64,000 nucleotides of DNA from Muscardinus avellanarius (taxonomy: Eukaryota > Chordata > Mammalia > Rodentia > Gliridae): the NCBI GenBank assembly GCA_963383645.1, contig OY726560.1, positions 32,846,003 to 32,910,002 on the forward strand. Direction: 5' to 3'. The first letter of the stretch is position 1. Every line of letters starts with the position of its first letter. Of the stretch, positions 1-10,924 are shown in pieces. A program made the translations under genes and the position numbers. A model generated the notes under the pieces. That model was not told the origin of the DNA. It did no database searches and saw nothing but the letters and a program-made list of their open reading frames with translations.

Positions 1-238
1 AAGATGCTAAGTACAACACCTCATCTTTCACTTTGGAGAGAAGATTTCATATACTCCAGACTCCTGGAACACCAGAACCTTAACCAAATAGAAAATTCTA
101 CATTTTTGTGATACCTATTTTATACTTTCTGTCTTCTTTCCAAGACATCAATAATATCTGTTACCTCCTGTTCTCTAGAACCTATCAAAATGTTATCAAA
201 CATGTAACAGATATATGAGGTATTATTAAGATGCTTAT

Positions 239-738
239 GAGTTAGGGTTTTCCAGCGAAACAAACCAATAAAAGACAAATCTATTTCCATTCTATTTATA
301 GCTCTATTTATATAACAGGAAGAGACTCAAGATAAGGTATTAGTTTATGTGATTGTGGAGGCCCAGTCACCCCATTAGCTGTCTGTAAGCCAATGACCCA
401 GAAATGCTGGGTATAGTTCACATGCCTATGAGCCAGAGAGTTGACGGTATAGATTTCACTTCTGATCCAGAGGCTTGAGGACCAGGAATGCTGAGAGTAG
501 GTGATCAGTTTTTCAAATTAACCAGACAGGCAGAATTAATTCAACTTTCCTCTACCTGTCTATTCTATTTAGGTCCTCAAAAAATGAGAATACAACAATG
601 AGGAGGACCCTCTGCTTTACCTAATCTCTCAACTCAAAGGCTACTCTCCTTCAGAAACACTTTCCCAGACACATAGAGAAATAATGTTTAACTGGCTAGC
701 TGAGAATCTTGTGATCCAGTTAAGTTGACACATAAAAT
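239..738 (+). repeat. Ancient interspersed repeat, family name uncertain
   Basis: It opens with TTAGGGTTTTCCAG and closes with GTTGACACATAAAATGAACC. The same opening and a decayed version of the same ending occur at 42,141-42,600, so the two are copies of one old mammalian repeat family. I recognise the consensus ends but cannot name the family with confidence. No terminal inverted repeat is visible. Confidence 0.55.
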
Positions 739-839
739 GAACCATTATAAGCACAAAGACAGTAAGTTATCTCAAGACTCAACTGTGGATCAGAGTTGGA
801 GACATACTGATGTAATGCTAAGCAAACCAACAAAGTCAT

Positions 840-1022
840 CTCTTGTTTTTTTTTTTTTTGTTTTGTTTTTATGTTGGGGATTGAACCCAGGGTCATTCTG
901 CCTCCGTGTTATACTTCCAACACTTTTTATTTTTCATTTTGAAACAGGGTCCAATAAGTTACTGAAGCTGGCCTCAGGCCTGCAATTCTCTTGTTTGAGC
1001 CCCCCAAGTACTTGGGAGGTAT
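840..1022 (-). mobile_element. Degraded B1-ID dimeric SINE
   Basis: A poly-T run (the tail of a minus-strand insertion) is followed by TTGGGGATTGAACCCAGGG, the reverse of the tRNA-like right half. Then come TTTTGAAACAGGGTC and GCCTCCGTG/CCCCCCAAGTACTTGGG, the reverse of the B1-like left half. The 5' start of the element is missing. Confidence 0.75.
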
Positions 1023-1447
1023 GAACCAAGAAGTTACTTCTATCACTGCCAAGTGAAAGCAAAGTCCTATTTGTCTAGCAAGGGAGCAAATGTTTGCTAC
1101 ACTCTATTGCAGATACCACAGGTAATATTGATTTGTGATCATAGAAATATCTGAACCAGAAACTGCAATTGAACTTGTCTACTAGAATCATGTATTTCTA
1201 GTATTTATGCCTTTTTATTTCTTTATCTTGACTTATTACACTAAAATATCACTACAATGCTGAATACAGGAGATGAAAGTGAATATTCTCACCTTGTTTG
1301 ATTTGGTGGGAAAATATTTAGCTTTTTAAAAATATGTTATTACCCTGCAGTAGTATTTTCATAGATGTCCTTATAAATTTGAGGACTTTTTTATGGTACT
1401 GGGGTTCCTGGAAATCTGCTACCTCCAGGCTACACTCCTAGACCTAC

Positions 1448-1467
1448 TTCTCCTTCTTCTTCTTCTT

Positions 1468-1534
<67 letters not shown>
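1448..1534. repeat. (CTT)n(TTA)n microsatellite
   Basis: About 17 CTT units are followed by about 12 TTA units. It grew from the A-rich tail of the inner SINE. Poly-Leu/Ile and poly-Arg/Ile open frames across it are artefacts. Confidence 0.95.
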
Positions 1535-1535
<1 letters not shown>

Positions 1536-1739
1536 TTTGTGGTACTGGGGGTGGAGCCCAGGGGCTTTTCTACCTCCAGAGTATACTCCCAGACCTATTT
1601 TATATTTTATTTGGAAAAAGGGTCTCACTAAGTTGCTGAGAGCCTCACTAAGTAGCTGAGGCTGGCTTCGAACCCGTGTGATCCTCCTTTCTCTGCCTCC
1701 CAAGCCCTGGGATTACAAGTGTGCGCCACCACGCCCGGC
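1448..1739 (-). mobile_element. B1-ID SINE inserted inside another SINE, with a long TTC/TTA tail
   Basis: This complete minus-strand dimeric SINE runs from a CTT/TTA microsatellite tail through GTGGTACTGGGGGTGGAGCC to CGCCACCACGCCCGGC. It sits exactly between the two halves of the 1,388-1,868 element, so it is the later insertion. Confidence 0.85.
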
Positions 1740-2185
1740 TTATTTTATATTATTTTTATTTGAAAACAGGGTCTCTTAAGCCAGAAAGACGGACTTCAAA
1801 CCTGCGCGATCCTCCTGTCTCCGCCTCCCAAGTGTGGGGATTACAAGCGTGAGCCACCACGACAGGCTTGAGGACATTTTTTTTTTTCTATTTCCAGCTT
1901 CCTATCATTTTTTTTGGCACAGAATTTTGTCAAATGGTTTTACTGTATATGTTGAGATAATCATTTGGTTTTCTTCTTTTTTCCCCTGATAAGATGGTAA
2001 ATTACATTTACTTTTAAAAATAAACCTAATCATGTGTGCCCAGAATAAACCTCCTTTGTTCATGACATTATTATCTTATAACTTGTTAAGTTTGAGTTGT
2101 TAATGAGTTGTCAAATATTTTCTGTGTTCATAATGGATGTCAGTCTGTAATTCTCATTTCATGTATTTTCTTTGCCTAGTAACAC

Positions 2186-2354
2186 TTTTGTAAGTATTTG
2201 TTCAACCAACAAATTCAGTTCAAAATATAGAACACAAAAATATAATATGCTACCAAAGTTATACTAAATGCCAACAAGATACATACTCACTTAAAGAGAA
2301 GCCTTAGAAAGACCTCACTACTTCCAAATGTACCAAGCTGCAGTTCATTACCCA
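2186..2354. other. No recognised feature
   Basis: AT-rich sequence between the antisense L1 and an L2 relic. No open frame or repeat was recognised. Confidence 0.4.
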
Positions 2355-2630
2355 CAATGTAGATAACATAATCTTTCTAAATTTTATCTCATCAATTCTA
2401 CTTTAGTCTATCAATGGCTCCCTACTGACCTCAGATCAAAGTCTAAATACCTTGGCTTTTAACTTATGTTCTTTTGTACCTGCAAAGTACCAGCAGGTAG
2501 AACTAGTAATTAGCAACGTGCTTTGTTCCTAAGCTTTTGTGCTTGCTGGTCTCTGTAGGAGCCCTTTCTCTTCATTCACTTCTTCTCTTTTCTATCACAA
2601 CTGCCAACACACACACACATGCACATCCAC
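2355..2630 (+). repeat. L2 LINE fragment
   Basis: The core CAATGGCTCCCTACTGACCT followed by GATCAAAGTCTAAATACCTT resembles the L2 3' region (AATGGCTCCCCATTGCCCT...AAAGTCCAAACTCCTT). It is short and diverged. Confidence 0.5.
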
Positions 2631-2699
2631 ATCCACACAGTCATTTTGCTTAGCTAACTCCAAAATAGTCTTTGATTTCCTCTTACATATAATCTTCTT

Positions 2700-2824
2700 C
2701 AGCCAGGCATGGTGATATATGCCTATAATCCCAGTACTTGGAGGCTGAGACAGAGGATTGTAGGTTCAAGAGCAACCTTGACAACTTAGTGTGACTCTCA
2801 TCAACCTAGTGAGACTTTGTTTTA

Positions 2825-2857
<33 letters not shown>

Positions 2858-2935
2858 ATTAAAAGGTCTGAGGTGTGGCTCAAAGGTAGAATACTCCTGG
2901 GTTCAGCCTCCAGTAACACATGCATGCACACACAC
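2700..2935 (+). mobile_element. B1-ID dimeric SINE with CAA-rich linker
   Basis: The left half starts AGCCAGGCATGGTGATATA. The two halves are separated by an expanded (CAA)n at 2,827-2,857. The tRNA-like right half reads GAGGTGTGGCTCAAAGGTAG and ends in an AC/AT-rich tail. Confidence 0.85.
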
Positions 2936-3065
2936 ATATGTGTACATGTGTGTATATATGTATATTTACATAATTTAAATATGCTTATACATATACACAT
3001 TTACACATATATAAATATGTTTAAATAATATATAATTTATATATAATTTAATATGTATTTAAATT
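2935..3065. repeat. AT/CA-rich low-complexity tract
   Basis: ACACACATATGTG grades into almost pure A/T with many ATATAT and AATTTA runs. It probably grew from the tail of the preceding SINE. Confidence 0.7.
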
Positions 3066-3149
3066 TTTATCACAATGATCACTCTAGGTCCCAATTAGAC
3101 ATTCTTCATTGTGGACTCATGGTGGGAGAGGGGCAAAGATAAGCAAGTT

Positions 3150-3252
3150 TTGCCAGGAGATCTGGACTCAAACCCTAGTGCCTCCACTTATTATCTAGGG
3201 ATAGTATGCATGTTACTTAACCTCTGTGCCTCAAGCACACCAAAATGGAACT
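3150..3252 (+). repeat. MIR SINE fragment
   Basis: The text TGGACTCAAACCCTAGTGCC...ACTTAACCTCTGTGCCTCA matches the MIR core (GGTTCGAATCCC...GTTACTTAACCTCTCTGTGCCTCA). Confidence 0.75.
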
Positions 3253-4350
3253 AAAATGATTTATGATGAGGAATAAAGGAAAAGAGTTTACTTTATATTG
3301 CACATATGATGTTTCTCGCACCCTTCATAGAATATAATAAATTTTCATGGATTTCTCATGAGTTGTGCAAAGCTGAGCTAGATTGGAATAATTTGGAAAA
3401 ATAAAAACATTATCAACATAAATAATCTATTGCAAACTCTCTAACAGCATACACTAGTGGGCTTGACAATTCCCATGGGTGTATATCCTGGGTCAAGGAG
3501 CCAGGAAGTAGAGGATGGAAACATGGACGATGTGGACATGCTGCTGAGAAGCAGACTTCACACCTTGCTTCCTGATGACCAGTTCTCAATCAGCTAAGTG
3601 ATGTCGAGCAGGACAAATTTGGGCCAGGCCAAAGTCCTATGGTTCTTCAGTGACCAGCTCACTTCATGTTCTCAGCCCTCTCTCCAGCTTCTTCATGCTT
3701 CTGTGGGATGAGGGAGCTGTGGGAGGTAAGAAGTTCATAGCTGCGATTCTTTAACCTTGACCATCATGGGGAAAGTTCATGCTGATTTGATAGCATGCTA
3801 TATTTGAATGGTTCTATTCATTTTGTACTATTACAAACTTGAGCTTACTTCAAAGACCACTAGTTATTCAGGAAAAACCTACAGAGTTCACAAAGAAAGT
3901 TCTCTGAGCTGTTTCCAACTACCCACACTGTTATCTGCCCCGTCAATGATTTGACTCAGCTATGGTCTCCACCAAGATGCTAGAGCCATCAGTCCACTCT
4001 TGAGGTAAAGGCTTTCACAGTTAGGTTAAGCTGGCATTAACATTGATATTGGTACTAGCAAAGCTACTGACCACAACGTTAAGATCAATATAAAATATCC
4101 AATGCCTTTTTGCTAAAACAAGGAGAATCTCTTTTTCCTTATTTTTGCAACACTTCTGGTTTCTTTGATTCTAGAGCATCTTTGCGGTCCTAATGGATCC
4201 TGGGATTTTTCAGCATTGTATACTCACAGGTCTTTCATTAATTGCCTTTGGAGAAAGAACAAATGGTAAAAAAAAAAGAGATCTTTGGGGACTTAGGAGG
4301 AACACTAACATCAGCCAGCACACTCATGTCAGAATCATCATCATCTCAGT
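3253..4350. other. Unique DNA, no gene seen
   Basis: Mixed-composition sequence with no repeat I recognise and no convincing open frame or splice-bounded exon. Confidence 0.4.
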
Positions 4351-4354
4351 GTGA

Positions 4355-4520
4355 ACATCTGCTAGATATAACACTGTCTTTACGGGCATTATTTCATTTA
4401 ACTCCTACAACCATCCCCATTTTTCAGATAGAGAAAGTCAGGATTGCAAAGATTAAAAAACTTGCTCAAGGTAACTCAGGGCTTGGTATATACTGGGATT
4501 TTAAGTGCTGCACCAGAGAT
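4355..4520 (-). repeat. MIR SINE, reverse orientation
   Basis: ATTATTTCATTTAACTCCTA, CCCCATTTTTCAGATAGAGA and AAACTTGCTCAAGGTAACTC follow the antisense MIR consensus in order. The 111-codon open frame at 4,242-4,577 runs through this relic and is not a gene. Confidence 0.8.
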
Positions 4521-5740
4521 AATGTAGAAGTGGCAGTTATGGTGGATGTCCCAAAGACCTGGAGCAGAGTAAGTTGAGGTTGTGGGTCCTTTTTATCTGG
4601 CTACTTGCACTAAATTTCTTTAAGAGTGTGGAGAAAACCCAGACAGATGAAAGGTCTTCCATTTGACCTTTGGTAGTTCTACATGTCTAGATTCTGTCTG
4701 TGGATGTCTGTGAGCCAGGATGGGAGTGTAATTAGCTTAGAGGGTCAGTGAGGAGATGAACTGTGAGAAATTAAGGAGTGCTGATGATTAGTAGTTGCAG
4801 CTATTTAGCCAGATAGTCCAATACAGCTTCTTGTTATTAGAGAAAGGAGATTAGGGACCTGCAGTTTTTATATTATCAGTAATGCGACAATTAAATATAC
4901 TCAACGATATTTCAACAAAAAAGCTTATTGGATGATGAAATAAATGAATTAATGAGAAAGAAAATACTTCTGCACCTAGGATTTTGTTCTGAAGACCGAC
5001 AGGAAGGGATTTCATAGCTATTCTGAAAATAGCCCACCCAGGACTGCCATTTAGTCAGACATTTAATGGGCAGTTGGAAGCTGAGACCTAGGGGTCATGA
5101 TGGGATTAATCCTCTTTTCCCAGGAGCCAGGGAACACACACCACTCCCCTCCTCCCAAGAAGTGTGGAGTTCTGCCTCAGAGGCCAGTAGACAATTGGGC
5201 ATCTGTCTGGTGGTCTAGTTTGTAATTGGAGCCTTTACAACCATGGCTTGTTGACCCTTGAAATTTTACCCATTGACCTGGCATGATGAGCTATTATATT
5301 TGCCTCTTGGAGTTTGAGTGGCTCTGTCAATAAGAATGGTGGCATGGCCCACTGTGCAGGAGGAGCATATTTGAGAGATACTTTCCTTTTGATTACCCCT
5401 CACATATTCCACTGATCCCCAGTTTTTCTCCTACTGAGGTTGAGGGTTTTGTTTCTGGGCTAGTCTCAAGGCCGTTTTCAGTGTGTATCATGGCTCCTCT
5501 GAGCATTCCAATTTGCATTCAGAAGCCCCAACTGTGCCAAATCAGCTCTAGAGCTCTTAATCCCACTGTGATTCTCCCAATGGGCTATTACCTGCAGTTG
5601 TGGTGAGGACCAGTGGGATGCTCTATCCTGGCTGTACTGTTCACCCAGGAATTCCTGGTTCTTCTGAGCACACTGTGGCAGAAGCTATTTCCTCATATGA
5701 ATACCAGGATGTTATGAAATACTTGGTGCCCTAAAGGTTA
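4521..5740. other. Unique DNA, no gene seen
   Basis: About 1.2 kb with no recognised repeat, microsatellite or supportable open frame. Confidence 0.4.
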
Positions 5741-5744
5741 TGAT

Positions 5745-5905
5745 ATAGACTCGGGATTCTACAAAATCCAGCATGCATCACAATCACATAGTGGGCTTGT
5801 TTAAGCACAGACTGCTAGGTCTAGCCTCAGATTCTGTTATTTACTGGGTCTGAAATAGACCCAAAGAATTTGAATGGCTGATAAGTTCTCTTATCATGTT
5901 GATGC
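5745..5905 (+). mobile_element. MER5-type hAT-Charlie relic
   Basis: GCATCACAATCACATAGTGG, GCTTGTTTAAGCACAGACTG and AATTTGAATGGCTGATAAGT follow the MER5-type non-autonomous hAT consensus. Terminal inverted repeats are not preserved. Confidence 0.65.
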
Positions 5906-6139
5906 TATTTATTTAAGGACTGTATTTTGAGAATTCTCAAAGAAATACAGAAAAGTTTAGACACAATGGTAGAATAAAACAAAGGATGCTGAAAAGTTGC
6001 ATATGATGAGACCGATTTGGGGACAAGGAATCATTCATTATTGGTCAAGCATTGAGTAGATGAGGTGAGGAAAATGAAAACTAGAAAACCAATCCTAGCT
6101 CTAACTCCTGTATTTAAGATCCTGGGAGATGACATGGAT

Positions 6140-6560
6140 ATTAAACATTTTTAAACTAGAAATGTGCGCATCATCCTAGACTCAGCTCAGGCATGAATTC
6201 CAGCCAATTCTACTATACATCTCTCTCAAATTTCTTATTTTTTTTTATCTGCCTGCTACTTCCTAGCTTACTCTCTTCATCTCCTACAGCAATGGATTTT
6301 TAACCAAACTGCTGTCTCTACTTTTTTCCAGCAATTCTTGAGCACAGCATGGAAGCTATGGTCTTAAATGCAATCTTGACCACTTGGTTATATTATTGTT
6401 AGATTAATTAATAATGTCATTGCCAAGTTAAGTTTAAAAGGCTGTGCTTCTCATCGTCTCCCTGTATATCCCTCATTCTAAGCAAACTACTTGCTCACAT
6501 ACTGTCCTTGTCAACTAGATGTTGATTTCTCAAGAGTGAAACAATGTCTCTTTCTCTTCA
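6140..6560 (+). repeat. L2-like LINE fragment, weak
   Basis: The pyrimidine-rich sequence has L2-like order (CATCATCCTAGACTC, CTCTCTTCATCTCCTACAGC, AAATGCAATCTTGACCACTTG). It is very diverged and the assignment is tentative. Confidence 0.35.
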
Positions 6561-6589
6561 TCTTATTAGCATTTAAGAGGAATCATCAT

Positions 6590-6755
6590 CAAACCATTAG
6601 ACATTAGACTCATTATCACTCAACATTAAATTACATATCACTAACCTCTCTTTTTATACAAGGAAATAGAGGCTTTAAGAGGTTAAGTAATTTAGTAATG
6701 CCAGTAATAAGAGGCAAAGTTGAGCTTTGAATCCATGTCTATCAGACTTGAGGTA
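6590..6755 (-). repeat. MIR SINE, reverse orientation
   Basis: CAAGGAAATAGAGGCTTTAA, GAGGTTAAGTAATTTAG and TTGAGCTTTGAATCCATGTC match the antisense MIR consensus. Confidence 0.8.
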
Positions 6756-6899
6756 GTATCAGTCCATGTGCTTTTCTGCATGATGCCCAGGGGAGACAAA
6801 AACCATTTTTTGTTTTCTGAATAGACCTGATAATCTTTGCTACTTAGTCCAGCAGGTAAATCTAGCTTTTTGCAGAGTTGGATGTCTTGTGCTCTTCCT

Positions 6900-7185
6900 A
6901 ATATCTGTACCTTTGCATAAGCAAGTTCCTTTGCCCAGAATGCCCTGCTCATCCATCTCCTTTGCGCCTTATTCAGTTCTTAGTTCAGGCTCCCTATTTT
7001 GAAAGCTTTGCCATCCCTCCCCTGTGTTTCCATAGCATCTCAAATACATCTTTATTTTGAAACTTATCATAAAACTTTCCTTGTCTGACACCCTTTCTCC
7101 CTTCCATGAGTCATTGAGCTCTTTTGGAGAAGCTCAGTTTTAAATCTACAGTGCCTGGCAGAGAAGATGCTATTTAGTTAGGGTA
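6900..7185 (+). repeat. L2 LINE 3' region
   Basis: GCCCAGAATGCCCTGCTCAT, TTAGTTCAGGCTCCC, TTTGCCATCCCTCCCCTGTG and CCATGAGTCATTGAGCTC follow the order of the L2 3' consensus (TGCCTGGAACGCTCTTCCCC...TTCCCTGACC...). The block carries no open frame. Confidence 0.7.
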
Positions 7186-7498
7186 TTTTTGGCTGCAAGG
7201 AACTCAAACCCCAGCTCAATGTGGCTTAAATAAAAAAAAGAAATTAATAGGCTCATATATTGTGAAGCTTAAAAAACACATCTGCAGGGATTTTGTAAGA
7301 CTAGATATTTTACACACAAACATATAAAATATCTAATATTTACTGTGAGTGTAGCATAAAGCACATACTCAGTAAATAGGAGCTGTCATTAGCCTTGGAT
7401 ATTATCTTTCATGTATCCATATATGGATCCCATATATGAGGATTATTTTTAAAAAATAAAAAGCCAAATTCTAGACTGGCTTTTCTCCATCATCTAGG
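7186..7498. other. Unique or unidentified old-repeat DNA
   Basis: GGCTGCAAGGAACTCAAACC...GTGGCTTAAATAAAAAAAAG resembles a common mammalian repeat motif, but I cannot name it. No gene seen. Confidence 0.35.
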
Positions 7499-8060
7499 AC
7501 AGTGTTCTTCAAAATATGGGAACCACATACATTAAAATAATATGAAGTATTGTTAAAATGCACATGTCAATATCTCCTTTTTATTCCCTTAAAATTGGTA
7601 TTTGCAAGAAGGTGGAAGGAACTAGAGAACATTATGTTAAGTGAGATTAGTCAAGCACAGAAAGAGAAGGGACATATGTTTTCTCTAATATGTTCAAGCT
7701 AGGGCGTAGTGGTAATACCAGAGGGATTCCAGATGAGGAGGGGAAATCTCAGCAAAGCTTGAATGGAGGGATAGGAGAGGAAGAAAGCTGAGGTTGTTCA
7801 ATGGAGGAGCTACATACGAATATGTGTAATAGCATAAATACAACATGATTAACCTGGACACTCTCTATTGGGGGGGGGGAAGAGAGGGGGAAGGGCATGA
7901 AGCACAATGTAAATGTACACCACTCTCAGTATGTTCCACCTATAAAAAAATAAAAATTAAATTTAAAAAAATTGGTAGGGGAACCTAGGAATCTGGGCAG
8001 GAGGGCCCAACAGCCTTACTAATAAGCTCTGTATGTAATTGCTATTCACATCTCTTAAAT
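7499..8060 (+). mobile_element. MER5-like hAT relic split by an L1 insertion
   Basis: CAGTGTTCTTCAAAATATGG resembles the MER5 terminus. After the L1 insert, GGGGAACCTAGGAATCTGG and CTTACTAATAAGCTCTGTA resemble the other half. The host strand resumes after a duplicated AAAATTGGTA. Confidence 0.5.
7601..7967 (+). mobile_element. 5'-truncated L1 3' end with target-site duplication
   Basis: It begins at the L1 ORF2 end (TTTGCAAGAAGGTGG...GAACATTATGTTAAGTGAGA) and runs through a purine-rich 3'UTR to an A-rich tail. AAAATTGGTA flanks it at 7,591-7,600 and 7,968-7,977 as a perfect 10-bp target-site duplication. Confidence 0.9.
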
Positions 8061-8299
8061 AATATCTTGTGGGAGGCCAGAGATTTATCCTGGACACTTG
8101 TTCTGGGCCCAACAGACCAAATCAATACAGAGTTTAATCACAGTGAGTTTTGGCTGCTGTCAGAAGGCCTTTAACTAATTTAGCTGCAAACAATTAACCA
8201 GTTAGGTTGCAAACAAGTCATTGCCTGATTTATTCATCTGTATCCACCTAGGTCGTTTTCCATGTCTCATGTACATTTTTCTTTATTAAAATACAATTT

Positions 8300-8504
8300 T
8301 TTGGTGGTATTTGGGGGTGGAACCCAAAGGCTTTCTACCTCTGGGCTATACTCCCAGACCTATTTTATATTTTATTTGGAAACAGGGCTTCACTAAGTTG
8401 CTGAGAGCCTAAGTATCCAAGGCTGGCTTTGAACTCATGTGATCCTCCTGTCTCAGCCTCCCAAGCACTGGGATTACAGGCATGCACCACCATGCCTGGC
8501 TTTT
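8300..8504 (-). mobile_element. B1-ID dimeric SINE
   Basis: This is a complete minus-strand copy from TTTGGTGGTATTTGGGGGTG to CACCACCATGCCTGGC. TTAAAATACAATTTT is duplicated on both sides (near 8,284 and 8,504). It inserted at the 3' tail of the antisense L1 that follows. Confidence 0.9.
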
Positions 8505-8962
8505 AAAATACAATTTTATTGGAGGAATGTAATTATAGGTTAATAGTGAGCTTTAAGGTGGTATAAACACACATGCACACAACATTGGTGTGTCTCCCTC
8601 CAATCTCATCTGGCTCCCCTGCACTCCCCTTGTACATGTTAGTGAGATTGGTAGTGAAAACTTTGTATATGGACATAGAATTTGTACTTTTTTTCTTTAT
8701 CATGGCCTCTTCTTCCTCCTCTCTGTCTCCCTCGCCTAACCCCCTTCCAGTACTCTACTGGTCTCTCTCCTCATTTATCTAAAATCTCTGGGGTTTCCCA
8801 TTTTCTCTCTAGCTTCCACATATGAGCGAAAGCATACAAGCCATGGCTGTTTTAGGCTGGATTATCTTGCTTAGCATAATATTCTCTAGTTTTATATATT
8901 TTTAGACCTAACTAGAGAATATTATGCTAAGCAAGATGGCCATCTAATCACACTATTGGTTG
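8505..8962 (-). mobile_element. Antisense L1 3' end with terminal palindrome
   Basis: The plus strand shows the reverse of the L1 3'UTR (TTATTGGAGGAATGTAATTA...TAGTGAGATTGGTAGTG) and of the ORF2 end (AGCTTCCACATATGAGCG). At the 5' break the last 28 bp are repeated in inverted orientation (8,864-8,891 and 8,910-8,937). The 69-codon frame at 8,573 is a shadow of the L1. Confidence 0.85.
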
Positions 8963-9305
8963 GAGTTCTCAAGAGTTCCGTGGGTTTAGGTGCCGCTAAT
9001 TTTTTTTTTCATTTTTCTGTTTTGCTTTGATCAAATAGACTAAATTTAATTGGTATAAGAAAATTTTCTTTAAACATGTCTCATATCCCTCCTTCTTTAC
9101 CTATCCCACAATAGAATTGTAGATTTTTACTCTAATAGATCTGAGAGGGATCATATAAATTATTATCACTTCACTCAACACTCTGAGGCTTGGGCTGGAG
9201 AACTGACTCTGTCATCTTTTTGACACTTGGTCATTGACTCACTGGTTGACTGTCAAGCCTCAGGTGCCTCTAGCATGTTCTCCACTGTCTCTTTAAATCC
9301 TTGTA
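8963..9305. other. Unique DNA, no gene seen
   Basis: AT-rich sequence with no recognised feature. Confidence 0.4.
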
Positions 9306-9309
9306 TTCA

Positions 9310-9460
9310 AAGTTTGGTTGAAAGGTCAGTGGCATGAGTAGCACTCAGAGCCTATTAAAAATACAAAAATCTACACCCCACCTATGATCCACTGAATTAG
9401 GATCTGCCATTTTACCAGGTCCTCAGTATTTCCTAAGAACAATGCTATTTAGGAAGCATC
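9310..9460 (+). mobile_element. MER5-type hAT relic
   Basis: TACACCCCACCTATGATCC, TGAATTAGGATCTGCCATTT and CAGGTCCTCAGTATTTCC resemble the MER5 core. The ends are lost. Confidence 0.5.
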
Positions 9461-9489
9461 TCTCTAAGGCACATCTAAGATTCCCTATA

Positions 9490-9655
9490 ATTTTCCAGGT
9501 TTTAATCTCAAATCTGCAACACCGTAGCTGTAACCTTGGCTAGTCATTTAACTCTATTTCAGTTCCCTCTTCTGCAAAATGAGGATCATTTGGAGTCTAG
9601 AATTCCTGTGAGCATTAAAAGATTAGAGTACAGAAAGTATCTGGAATAGAGTTAA
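9490..9655 (+). repeat. MIR SINE fragment
   Basis: AGCTGTAACCTTGGCTAGTC, ATTTAACTCTATTTCAGTTC and TCTGCAAAATGAGGATCATT follow the MIR consensus in order. Confidence 0.8.
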
Positions 9656-9801
9656 TAGAAAAAGAAATTCTCCATTTACCATTGGCAATTCTGATTTGCC
9701 TCTTTTAAATATTACCTTTGGTTTTTAAGTGCTCATCACCAGTTCCAGATCATGACCACTGTAATTTATCCACATAGTGGCTGGTCTGATGACTTTTATA
9801 A

Positions 9802-9802
<1 letters not shown>

Positions 9803-9848
<46 letters not shown>
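9803..9848. repeat. (TG)n microsatellite
   Basis: About 23 uninterrupted TG units. Confidence 0.97.
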
Positions 9849-9849
<1 letters not shown>

Positions 9850-10462
9850 TCTCATATTTAATTCATGCTGATGAATTCAGATTATTTTCTGCATGCTTAA
9901 TGGCTTTTTATGTCAGAGAACCAGATTAATTCTTTGTATTTGAGTAAAATTTCTACCTTGGGCAGAATCTTCAAAAGAGCACAACATATGGGCAAAGGCC
10001 CTAATTAAACACTTGTTGAAAGTAAATTAGTTAATTAGAGTTGACCGCTACTTCCCACAGAGGGTAATCAACACAAGATCTGTGGAGTGCACCAACATCC
10101 TGTGGGGGCAGAAACAGGGCTTGCTTTCAGGCAAAATTATGTCCTTTAATAAATGCTTTTATGTGCCTCATCCTGTCCATATTAGAAAAAAAGAAGGTCA
10201 CTAAGTCCATGAAAAAATAAAATGGCAATAACGTAGAGAATTTCTGCTGTTAAGGTACCACTCATGAAAGATGCTGCTATATTCTTCCCGAAGTTTATAT
10301 GATTATGAGAGTTAAAGATCTTAGGTTTACTTTTGCTATAGTTTATAAATAAATCTCAGTTACTCATTAGATCCCTTACCAAGAATAACTAATGAAATAA
10401 CTGGAATATGTTATCAGTCACTGAATTTACCTAACACTTAATGGAGTAGGCTGAATTTCTGG

Positions 10463-10465
<3 letters not shown>

Positions 10466-10506
<41 letters not shown>
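10466..10506. repeat. (TG)n microsatellite
   Basis: About 20 TG units, followed by TTGTGCACACATGCATGC. Confidence 0.97.
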
Positions 10507-10507
<1 letters not shown>

Positions 10508-10924
10508 GTGCACACATGCATGCTTGCTAATGCATGTGTTTGTGCTGGGAGATACACTTTCATTTACTGGTACAATAACAATTTTATTTGTATAAATTCA
10601 GGGGTCTAGTTCAGATAAATACAGCCTAACCTAAGCCATCATTCATTCACTCTTCACACTAAACTCAGACCATTTCTGAGGTTTCTTGATTTATGTTTAT
10701 TTTCATCTGGGTATGCAGTTTGGGTTTTGGCTAGCAACAGTAATGGAAATACCATGAGGAGAGAAAAAAAAAGTCTCAAAGCATTTTGGCCTTGACCAAA
10801 CCCGTTGTTTCACAAAATTGAAGTTTTGACATTAAACTTTTTTGAGAGCAAGTGCCAAATAATGCTGGTTACAGTCATAATAGAGCAATAAATAAACACT
10901 TTCTCTTTTCTTTGGAAACATTTT

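Larger units (their letters stand above)
1388..1868 (-). mobile_element. MEN-type SINE (outer copy), split by a second SINE
   Basis: The right half (GTACTGGGGTTCCTGG through CACTCCTAGACCTA) ends near 1,446. The left half resumes near 1,740 (TTTTATTTGAAAACAGGGTC) and ends at the reverse of the SINE start near 1,867. TTGAGGAC flanks both sides (1,380 and 1,868) as a target-site duplication. The text CTCTTAAGCC places it in the GC-rich subgroup. Confidence 0.8.
1195..2185 (-). mobile_element. Antisense L1 ORF2 fragment interrupted by nested SINEs
   Basis: Outside the SINEs, the plus strand matches the antisense of the L1 ORF2 reverse-transcriptase region. Landmarks are ACAATGCTGAATACAGGAGA, then TTTTGTCAAATGG with GTTGAGATAATCATTTGGTT, then TGGATGTCAGTCTGTAATT. 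The frame is destroyed by stops and indels. The L1 resumes after 1,868 where it left off near 1,387, so the SINEs arrived later. Confidence 0.75.
9660..10920. other. Unique DNA with two TG microsatellites
   Basis: No repeat family or gene was recognised apart from the dinucleotide tracts listed separately. Confidence 0.4.
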
